In this document: piece by piece, positions 7,664-14,093 of the stretch
How the letters are laid out: every line of letters begins with the position of its first letter
Position numbering within the stretch: the first letter of the stretch is position 1
NCBI RefSeq assembly: GCF_000426385.1
Contig: NZ_AUFG01000032.1
Location: 1-42,557, forward strand
Origin: Arsenicicoccus bolidensis DSM 15745
GTDB lineage: Bacteria > Actinomycetota > Actinomycetes > Actinomycetales > Dermatophilaceae
Direction of reading: 5' to 3'
DNA length: 42,557 bases
Program-made: the position numbers and the translations under genes
The notes under the pieces: model-generated
Told to the model about the DNA's origin: nothing
The model's database searches: none
Seen by the model: the letters and a program-made list of their open reading frames with translations, nothing else

Positions 7664-9649
7664 GGAGGCTGCACCGCACCCCGTGATCCGATAGACCGTC
7701 ACCGTCCCGTCCTGACCGATCGGCTCGAGCCCGCCGATCCCCGCGAGGCCGCGGAGCCCGGCGTAGGTGGGAAAGCGGGGGTCGTTGTCCCACACCCGGT
7801 CCGTGTCCTCGACGACATAGCCCACGTGCAGGTCACGCACCGCCTGGCACACCTGCGGGGTGAGCTCCCGCAGGTGCCGCCGCAGCAGGTCGTAGTCGCC
7901 GCCGAGCACGCCGCCGAAGTGGGTGAAGACGCTCGGGTGCGCGCTGAGCACGCCCGCCCACTGCCCACCGCCGAAGGGGTCGCCGGCGACCGCCAGACCG
8001 TCCTGCCGCGGCCCGAGGACCCGCGCGTAGAGCGCGGCCTCGCGCTGCGTCACCACCGTCCGCCACCACTGCTGGTCCCCGTAGTTGTGGCTCACCAGGC
8101 GTTCGGACGATGCCGCCCCCGAGGGGATCCCGGCCGCGATCGCCAGCCCGACGACGACGGCGAGGGCAGCGCGGCCGACGAGCGGGCGGGCGGGCACGAG
8201 CCGCTCCCCCAGGCCGACGAGGCACGAGGCGCCGAGCCCGGCCAGCACCAGCGCGGGCACGGCGAGGGGCGCGACCACGCGGTACGGCTCGCGGTCCCAC
8301 AGCGCCGTGACCAGGGTCCCCCAGCCAGAGGACGCCGAGGCCGCGAAGACGTACATCGTGGCGGTGAGCAGGTAGCCCACCACGAGCCAGGCCCGCCGCG
8401 TGCGCACGGCCTGGACCGCGCCGACCGCGACCAGCAGAGCCAGCACCAGCCAGCCGGGCGTCAGGTGGGTGCCGAGGGTGAGCACCTCGCGCACGGCGTC
8501 GCCGGGGTCCGTGACCGTGCGGGCCCGGCTGACCAGCAGCGACCGCACGTTGGGCGTGCGGGCCACGACCACCACGCCCACGACGCCGACGAGCACCACC
8601 AGGGTGAGCCACCACGTGGCTGCACGGCGCGCCTGCGGGTGGCGTCGCGTGAGCTCTCGCGTCTGACGCCATACGGCCGGCACGAGCATCGGGGCACCGA
8701 GGACGAGGAGGCTCAGCGCCGCCGAGGGGTGGACGAGCGCCAGTCCCAGACCGGCCCCCGCGGCGACGAGGAACCAGCCTGCCCTGCGCGTGAGCCGTGC
8801 ACTGCTGCCGCAGGCCGCCACCATCAGGGCCAGCAGCCCGGGCGAGAGGGCCACGCCTGCGGCGTTGGACCACAGCACCCCGAAGTGCAGCAGCAGCGTC
8901 GGAAAGACCAGCGTCACCGGGAGCGCGAGGGCCACGGCCCACCGGGCCACGGGGTCGGGCCCTGCCACCTCGCGGACCAGGAGCATCATGCCGACCGGCC
9001 ACACCACGGCCGCGAGGACGAGGACGACGACGTTGAGCGCCACCACGGGGTGCGCGCCGCCCAGCTGCGCCACCAGGGCGGCGTGGGCGTGCAGCCCCGG
9101 CGGGTAGAACGTGGTGCTCGACAGGGGCGACGAGGTGGCCCCCACGGAGTACCACCCGGCGTCGCCGGTGGCGAGCACCCTGGCCAGGGCGTTGACGTGG
9201 TAGCCGGCGTCGTGGGACTGCTGCAGCGAGCTCGGCGAGGGGATGCCGCGCACGAGGACCCACCAGGACCCGAGGACGGCGACGGCCGCGGGCCCGAGGG
9301 ACGCCACGGCCGACGGGACCTTTCGCGCCCGCGGACCGGCCCGGGTCGCCCCGTCGTCGACCGCGGCCGTTCCCCGGCCGGCGAGGAGGCGCACCACCAG
9401 GAGCGTCAGCCCGCCGGCCACGACCGTGGTCAGCAGGAGCGGTATGACGCCCCAGCGCACCCCCGTCCACGTGGTCCAGGCCACGGCCGCCCCCACGACG
9501 CCGGCGGACACCACCGGCGCCGCACCCACGACCATCCGTGGGGTGGCGCGAGCCGCGACGAGCAGCAGGGCACCGGGCAGGAGGTGGAGGAGCAGGGAGA
9601 CCGCCACGAGGGGCGTCGCACCCCACCAGGTCGTCCCGGTCGGGAGCAC
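7658..9649 (-). CDS. DUF6541-type polytopic membrane protein
   Basis: This integral membrane protein of 663 residues has many hydrophobic spans, starting at PLVAVSLLLHLLPGALLLVA, and resembles actinobacterial DUF6541 proteins with a GT-C-glycosyltransferase-like layout. The family hallmark is visible as DAGYHVNALARVLATGDAGW and FYPPGLHAHAAL. The C-terminal extracytoplasmic part contains DPFGGGQWAGVLS and PSVFTHFGG. The real start is probably GTG 9649, 5 bp after the hemerythrin stop with GAGGG just upstream; the longer open frame upstream is antisense noise to the hemerythrin gene. A role in cell-envelope glycan assembly is possible but not shown. The tight spacing implies co-transcription with the hemerythrin gene. 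Confidence 0.78.
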   Translation of the reverse strand: MLPTGTTWWGATPLVAVSLLLHLLPGALLLVAARATPRMVVGAAPVVSAGVVGAAVAWTTWTGVRWGVIPLLLTTVVAGGLTLLVVRLLAGRGTAAVDDGATRAGPRARKVPSAVASLGPAAVAVLGSWWVLVRGIPSPSSLQQSHDAGYHVNALARVLATGDAGWYSVGATSSPLSSTTFYPPGLHAHAALVAQLGGAHPVVALNVVVLVLAAVVWPVGMMLLVREVAGPDPVARWAVALALPVTLVFPTLLLHFGVLWSNAAGVALSPGLLALMVAACGSSARLTRRAGWFLVAAGAGLGLALVHPSAALSLLVLGAPMLVPAVWRQTRELTRRHPQARRAATWWLTLVVLVGVVGVVVVARTPNVRSLLVSRARTVTDPGDAVREVLTLGTHLTPGWLVLALLVAVGAVQAVRTRRAWLVVGYLLTATMYVFAASASSGWGTLVTALWDREPYRVVAPLAVPALVLAGLGASCLVGLGERLVPARPLVGRAALAVVVGLAIAAGIPSGAASSERLVSHNYGDQQWWRTVVTQREAALYARVLGPRQDGLAVAGDPFGGGQWAGVLSAHPSVFTHFGGVLGGDYDLLRRHLRELTPQVCQAVRDLHVGYVVEDTDRVWDNDPRFPTYAGLRGLAGIGGLEPIGQDGTVTVYRITGCGAASF

Positions 9650-9654
9650 GACCC

Positions 9655-10332
9655 TCAGTCGACCCGGGTGACGGTCACGGCGGCCTTGTCGGCGGCCCGC
9701 TCCTCGTCGGTGCGCGCGTCGTCCGCGGAGCCGCAGCCCCCGCCGCCGCCGCAGCCGCCGCACCCACCGCCGCTTCCGCACCCACCCGTGGGCTCGGAGT
9801 GCGACGCCTCGACGTCGGCGGCGACGTTGGCGGCGTACTGCTGGGCGAGGGCGTCGGCGGCGCGGCGGGTCTCGGCATACGCCTCGGCGGAGCCGTCCTG
9901 GGCCTCGAGGAGGCCGGCGAGGAGCTGGTCCTCCTTGGCGAGGTGGGCACGGAGCAGGACGCGCAGCGCCTGCGCGTCGCCGGCGAGCTGGGCGGCGTCC
10001 TGGGCGGCGTTGACGGCGTCGACCAGACCGGCGATGACGCGGTGGTCGGCGACGAGCCCCTGCACCAGCAGGGATGCCTCGGGCACCCGCGCGGCGCGGG
10101 GATAGAGGACCTGCTCCTTGGCCACGGCGGAGGGCACGAGCTCGAACTGGCACCAGGTCGCGAGGTCGGCGTGCGCCTGCCCGAACGCGGTTGCGTCGGC
10201 AGCGCCGATCGCCCCGATCAGGGCGTCCACCGTCTGGTCGACGGTCTGCGCGAGGGCGAGGTTGTCGGCCCGCAGCCCCTCGCCGGTGGTCGTGGTCGGT
10301 GCCGTCTCGGCGACGTCGGCGACGCTCGTCAT
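9655..10332 (-). CDS. Hemerythrin-like (HHE) protein with Gly/Cys-rich tail
   Basis: A 225-residue protein with a four-helix HHE-type domain at about 20-145. Candidate diiron ligands are E73 (AKEQVLYPRA), H97 (ADHRVIAG) and H130 with E134 (LRAHLAKEDQLL). One expected His in the first motif is missing (VPSAVAKEQ where family members often have LPHAxAEE). The tail at 183-202 is almost pure Gly and Cys (C185, C191, C194, C200), followed by an acidic stretch. The ATG has GAGGAG 8 nt upstream. Hemerythrin-like proteins bind O2 or NO or store iron. The tail may hold a second metal site and echoes the CGCGCGH of the DUF2249 protein. The gene is divergent from the regulator at 10436. Confidence 0.85.
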   Translation of the reverse strand: MTSVADVAETAPTTTTGEGLRADNLALAQTVDQTVDALIGAIGAADATAFGQAHADLATWCQFELVPSAVAKEQVLYPRAARVPEASLLVQGLVADHRVIAGLVDAVNAAQDAAQLAGDAQALRVLLRAHLAKEDQLLAGLLEAQDGSAEAYAETRRAADALAQQYAANVAADVEASHSEPTGGCGSGGGCGGCGGGGGCGSADDARTDEERAADKAAVTVTRVD

Positions 10333-10422
10333 CGCGTCAGCTCCTCACCGGGCCCTGAGGCCCGTCGTGCCCGGGCGGCGCTGGGGCTCGCCCCGGGGTC
10401 CTGGTGGTTCGGTCGGGGTCTC

Positions 10423-10438
10423 TAGACTAGTCGTCGTG
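10423..10438 (+). promoter_or_regulatory. Leaderless promoter of the winged-helix regulator
   Basis: A -10 box TAGACT (10423-10428) is followed after 7 nt by GTG 10436. The perfect palindrome GACTAGTC (10425-10432) overlaps the -10 box and the start region and could be an autoregulatory operator for this divergent intergenic region. No convincing -35 is visible. Confidence 0.5.
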
Positions 10439-11158
10439 GCCATGACATCTCCGCAGCGGCCTGGCCCTGGCCCGCTGCCCGGCCCTGAGGGCACCGAGCC
10501 CCAGGTGCTGACGTCAGCACGGCAGGCGGTCCTGCGGGTGCTGCGCGAGCACGCCGCGCCCATGACGGTCGACGAGGCCGCCCAGGCGTGCGGGCTGCAC
10601 AACAACACCGTCCGGGCCCACCTCGACGCGCTGGTCGAGGCCGGGTTCGCCCGCCGGTTCCGCGCCCCGATCACCGGCCGCGGTCGCCCGGCCTGGCGCT
10701 ACGAGGCGACGCTGGCCGGCTCGGAGGCCGGTGCGGAGTATGCCGCCCTCGCGGTCGCCCTCGCCGACCAGGTGGCCGAGCTGCCGGGCGCCACCGACAT
10801 CGCCCACGCCGCCGGCGTCGCCTGGGGCGAGTCCCTCGCCGACGACCGGTCCGTGCCCTCGCAGGCCACGCCTCGCGAGCAGCTGAGGGTGGACTTCGAC
10901 CGGATGGGGTTCGCCCCGGACGACGCCCCGCCCGGGCGCGGGCCGGGCGAGGGTGAGGAGCTCGTCCTGCGGCAGTGCCCGATGCTCGATGCCGCCCGAC
11001 GCGTGCCGCACGTCGTGTGCACCGTCCACCAGGGCCTCGCGGCCGCCCTCGTCGAGGCCGCCGGCGGTGATCCCGCCTCGGTGCGGGTCGAGCCGTTCTC
11101 GGTCCCGGGCGGGTGCCTGGTGCGGCTCGAGGACCCCGGGCCGGGGGCAGGTCGCTGA
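10436..11158 (+). CDS. Winged-helix regulator with C-terminal cysteines (SufR/ArsR-like)
   Basis: A transcription regulator of 240 residues. A winged-helix DNA-binding domain covers about 27-95 (MTVDEAAQACGLHNNTVRAH as recognition region, wing GRGRPAWRYE). The C-terminal half carries C181, C195, H198 and C227, at LRQCP, VPHVVCTVHQG and PGGCLVRL. Three cysteines in this layout resemble SufR-type iron-sulfur sensors as I remember them; spacing here is X13 and X31. It is divergent from the hemerythrin gene, its likely target. GTG 10436 fits a leaderless transcript; ATG 10442, two codons on, is the alternative. The ligand (Fe-S, NO or redox state) is inferred. Confidence 0.85.
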   Translation: MAMTSPQRPGPGPLPGPEGTEPQVLTSARQAVLRVLREHAAPMTVDEAAQACGLHNNTVRAHLDALVEAGFARRFRAPITGRGRPAWRYEATLAGSEAGAEYAALAVALADQVAELPGATDIAHAAGVAWGESLADDRSVPSQATPREQLRVDFDRMGFAPDDAPPGRGPGEGEELVLRQCPMLDAARRVPHVVCTVHQGLAAALVEAAGGDPASVRVEPFSVPGGCLVRLEDPGPGAGR

Positions 11159-11202
11159 CGCCGCCCACCGTGGGCAGGTGCACCGGCCGCCCGAACCGGC
11201 GG

Positions 11203-11219
11203 TATCGTTCGACCACGTG
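11203..11219 (+). promoter_or_regulatory. Leaderless promoter of the alpha/beta-hydrolase-fold gene
   Basis: TATCGT at 11203-11208 is followed after 8 nt by GTG 11217, with no Shine-Dalgarno sequence between. This arrangement fits a leaderless mRNA. Confidence 0.45.
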
Positions 11220-12083
11220 AACGACGCCTATCGCTCCCCCGCCGCACGGGACACCGTGCACGAGTGGTGCACCGCAGCGCTCGCCGGCTGGGGCGTGGGG
11301 CACGAGTCCCGCACCCTGGAGGTGCCGGTCCACGACACCACGGTCTCGACGCACGTCGTCGCCGTCGGCGAGGGTCCCCCGCGGCTGGTCTGGCTCCCCG
11401 GGACGGCCATGAGCGCGGCGTCCAGCCTGGACGAGATCGGTACGCTTGCCGAGCACGGCACCGTGTGGGCGCTGGACCTGCCGGGCCAGCCCGGCCTGTC
11501 CGACCCGACGCGGCCCCGACGCGACACCACGGCGTGGTACTCCACCTGGCTGGAGGCAGCCCTGCACGCCATCACCCTCAAGTGGTCATCGGCCCGCGAG
11601 CTGACGCTGGTGGGCAGCGGCCTCGGGGCAGCCGTCTGCCTGAGCGCGGACTCCCCCGTCGTCACCGGACGATTCCTCGTCGGACCGGGCGGGCTCGTGC
11701 CCCCGCGCACCTCCGCGAGCCAGGTGCGCGACCGCACCCGCTGGTCGCTGCGCTCGACGCCCGTGACCGCCCGCGCCGTGCTCGGGCACCTCGTGGAGCC
11801 CGGCGGCGCCATCCCGGACACCCTCGTCGAGTGGCTGGCCCTGGTGGGGCGGACCTGCAAGACGATCAACCACCCCCGGCCCCTCCCCCAGCACTACCTC
11901 GACCGGATCGACGGCGCGCCCCTCACGGTGGTGGTCGGCGAGGACGACACCCTCGTCCCGCCGCCCGCGCTGTCGGCCACCGTCGCCCGTCGCACGAGCG
12001 CGACCGTGGTCGTCGTGGACGGCTGCGGCCACCTGCTCCCCCCGGAGCGGTGGGAGCAGGTCCTGCGAGTCCTGCCCGCGTGA
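11217..12083 (+). CDS. Alpha/beta-hydrolase-fold protein lacking the catalytic serine
   Basis: A 288-residue protein with the alpha/beta hydrolase core: oxyanion-side strand LVWLPGTAM (58-66), DLPGQPGLSD (87-96), acid motif GEDDTLVPP (D244) and final histidine DGCGHLLPPE (H272). At the nucleophile elbow the sequence is LTLVGSGLGAAV. Aligned to the usual VGHSLG, the Ser position is Gly135 and the residue before it is Ser134. So Asp and His of the triad are kept while the nucleophile is not. It may bind but not hydrolyse a ligand, or use a non-standard mechanism. It is encoded 53 bp before the degenerate ligase gene on the same strand, which suggests a shared role in acyl metabolism. Confidence 0.82.
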   Translation: MNDAYRSPAARDTVHEWCTAALAGWGVGHESRTLEVPVHDTTVSTHVVAVGEGPPRLVWLPGTAMSAASSLDEIGTLAEHGTVWALDLPGQPGLSDPTRPRRDTTAWYSTWLEAALHAITLKWSSARELTLVGSGLGAAVCLSADSPVVTGRFLVGPGGLVPPRTSASQVRDRTRWSLRSTPVTARAVLGHLVEPGGAIPDTLVEWLALVGRTCKTINHPRPLPQHYLDRIDGAPLTVVVGEDDTLVPPPALSATVARRTSATVVVVDGCGHLLPPERWEQVLRVLPA

Positions 12084-12096
12084 CCTCGTCGGCCCC

Positions 12097-12102
12097 TACG
12101 CT
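12097..12102 (+). promoter_or_regulatory. Candidate -10 box upstream of the degenerate ligase
   Basis: TACGCT lies 8 nt before ATG 12111, which opens a 9-codon reading frame, and 34 nt before GTG 12137 of the ligase-like gene. Confidence 0.35.
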
Positions 12103-12110
12103 AGGAGCCG

Positions 12111-12140
12111 ATGCGTCGAGGACCAGGGAGCGAGCCGTGA
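12111..12140 (+). CDS. Possible 9-codon upstream ORF coupled to the ligase-like gene
   Basis: ATG 12111 encodes MRRGPGSEP. Its TGA (12138-12140) overlaps the GTG start (12137-12139) of the next gene as GTGA. AGGAG lies 3 nt upstream and a TACGCT -10 box 8 nt upstream. This layout fits translational coupling from a leaderless or short leader peptide. The peptide is too short to judge by coding statistics, and chance is a fair alternative. Confidence 0.25.
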   Translation: MRRGPGSEP

Positions 12141-14014
12141 CCGAGCACCTCGCTGCCCTGGTCCTCGCCCGCGCCGACGCTCACCCCGACGCCGTCGCCC
12201 TGCGGGGGCGGACCGACGACGGCTGGGCGCAGATGACCTACGCCGACCTCGCGGCCCAGGTGCGCCACGTCTCCCACGGCCTCATCGCCAGCGGCCTGCA
12301 CCCGGGCGATGCCGTGGCGATCATCGCCGACAACCGGCCGCAGTGGCTGGTGACCGAGCTGGCGGTCGTCGCCTGCGCCGGCGTCGTCGTCCGGCTCGGA
12401 CCCGCCACCCCGGTGGAGGAGCTCGCGGCGGTCCTGCGCGAGACCGAGACGCGCGTGGCGTTCGTGGGCGGCGACGTGCTGGTGCGCAGCATGCGGCGGC
12501 TGGCCGGGCGGCTGCCCTCCCTGCGCGTCGTCGTCTGCTTCGACGAGAACCCCGACGTGGTCCCGTACCTCGACGACTTCGTCGGCCTGTCCTTCGGCAA
12601 CGCGGTGGACGACCTGGGGGCCGAGGTGGGAACCCACGGCACCTTCTCCTGGGACCGCGTGATGGCGGCGCCCTTCGACATCGCCACGGCCGCCGAGGCC
12701 GCCCGCCGCAGGGACGCCTGGTCGCCCGACGACATCGCGTTCATCGACTACACCGTGGGGGGCGCCGGCGAGCTGCGCGGCGTGGTCCACACCCACCGCT
12801 CGGCCCTGACGACGGTCAAGGCGATCGCCGAGGCGTTCCGGGTCACCGAGCCCCTGCACGAGGTCACCACCCTCCCCCTGCACCACTCGATCCAGCACGG
12901 CAGCAGCCTGATCGCCCTGCTGTCCGGCGGCTCGGTGTCCTGCGTGGGCGAGCCCGACGACATCCGGGATGCCGTCCGCGAGCTCCGCCCCACCCTGCTC
13001 ATGACCTCCTTCCCGGTGCTGCGCCGCCTCGTGGGAGACGCCCTCGAGCGCGCCACCGACGAGCTGCCTCTCGGCTCGGTGCTGGTGCCCTGGTGCCGTC
13101 GCGTGTCGGTCGCGGACGCGGCCCGGCGCTCGGAGCGGCGGGGCCCCGGAGGCCCGGCGGACGAGCTGCGCTCGCGCGCAGCGCGGCTCCTCGTGGGCAC
13201 CCGGGTCGCGCGGGAGCTGGGCGGGCCCAAGGCCGTGCTCCTGGTCGCCGGCGTGGGGGCACCGCCAGAGATCATGAGCCTGCTCGAGACGGCGGGGCTC
13301 CCGGCATACCGCTGCTGGGGACCGCTGGAGTCCGGGGTCCTGGCGACCGTCAACGCCCCCCACGCCGCCAAGGACGGATCGGTGGGCCGACCCCTGTCCT
13401 GCCTGTCCCTGCGCATCGACGAGGACGGTCAGGTGCTGCTGAGCGGGCCCGGCCTGATGCGGGGCTACTTCGGGCTGCCGTCCGAGACCACCCGGGTGCT
13501 GCACGACGGGTGGCTCCACACCGGCCAGATCGGCCGGGTCGACGACGACGGCTACCTGCACCTCACCAGCCGCCTCGACGACCGCATCGTCACCGAGTCG
13601 CTGCGCTACGTGTCGCCCCAGGTCGTGGAGGAGCGGCTGCGGTCGATGCCGATCATCTCCGACGTCGTCGTCGTCGGGGACGGGCGCCCCTGCCTCACGG
13701 CGATCGTGGAGGCGGACGTCGAGCTGGCCCGGCAGGCACGGCTCGCCGCGGGTGATCCCTCGCCAGCGGACGCCGAGGCGCTGGCCGCCGACCCGCTGGT
13801 CGTCCGCGCCGTCGGCGACGCCATCCGGCTGGCCAACGCCTCCCTGTCGCCGGACCAGTGCATCCAGGGATTCCGGCTCGCCGCGTCCCCGCTCGGCCTG
13901 CTCGGCAGCCCCGCCGCCGCGGGGTTCGTGCGGCGCCAGCGGGTGGAGCGGGAGTGCGCCGCGGCCATCGACGAGATGTACTCCGCCCTCGCCATCGAGC
14001 CCTCGCGGCGCTGA
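12137..14014 (+). CDS. AMP-binding (acyl-CoA ligase) fold protein, catalytically degenerate
   Basis: This 625-residue protein has the length and fold of long-chain acyl-CoA synthetases but has lost the catalytic motifs. The P-loop position reads YTVGGAGELRG (205-215) instead of YTSGTTGxPKG. The YGMTE motif is CWGPLESG, TGD is TGQIGRVD, RLKD is RLDD, and the C-terminal LTPTLKVRR is replaced by SPAAAGFVRRQ, removing the catalytic lysine. The frame is intact over 1.9 kb, so it is maintained as a protein. GTG 12137 has GGGAG 7 nt upstream. Beside an intact FadD, a regulatory, scaffolding or acyl-binding pseudoenzyme is plausible; this is inference. Confidence 0.85.
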   Translation: MTEHLAALVLARADAHPDAVALRGRTDDGWAQMTYADLAAQVRHVSHGLIASGLHPGDAVAIIADNRPQWLVTELAVVACAGVVVRLGPATPVEELAAVLRETETRVAFVGGDVLVRSMRRLAGRLPSLRVVVCFDENPDVVPYLDDFVGLSFGNAVDDLGAEVGTHGTFSWDRVMAAPFDIATAAEAARRRDAWSPDDIAFIDYTVGGAGELRGVVHTHRSALTTVKAIAEAFRVTEPLHEVTTLPLHHSIQHGSSLIALLSGGSVSCVGEPDDIRDAVRELRPTLLMTSFPVLRRLVGDALERATDELPLGSVLVPWCRRVSVADAARRSERRGPGGPADELRSRAARLLVGTRVARELGGPKAVLLVAGVGAPPEIMSLLETAGLPAYRCWGPLESGVLATVNAPHAAKDGSVGRPLSCLSLRIDEDGQVLLSGPGLMRGYFGLPSETTRVLHDGWLHTGQIGRVDDDGYLHLTSRLDDRIVTESLRYVSPQVVEERLRSMPIISDVVVVGDGRPCLTAIVEADVELARQARLAAGDPSPADAEALAADPLVVRAVGDAIRLANASLSPDQCIQGFRLAASPLGLLGSPAAAGFVRRQRVERECAAAIDEMYSALAIEPSRR

Positions 14015-14052
14015 CGATCGCGTGCCCCGGCCTCGGGCGGGCGGCCGTGGGC

Positions 14053-14058
14053 TACGGT
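14053..14058 (+). promoter_or_regulatory. Candidate -10 box of fadD
   Basis: TACGGT stands 35 nt before ATG 14094 in the 79-bp gap after the degenerate ligase gene. It would give a short leader containing GGAG at 14083-14086. No convincing -35 is visible. Confidence 0.35.
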
Positions 14059-14093
14059 GAACCTGACCCACCCTCGACGGAGCTGGAGCCCCG

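Noticed and set aside
7826-10105. Plus-strand open frame of 759 codons opposite the DUF6541 gene
   Set aside because: His/Gln/Arg/Gly-rich antisense translation of a membrane protein, with no motif.
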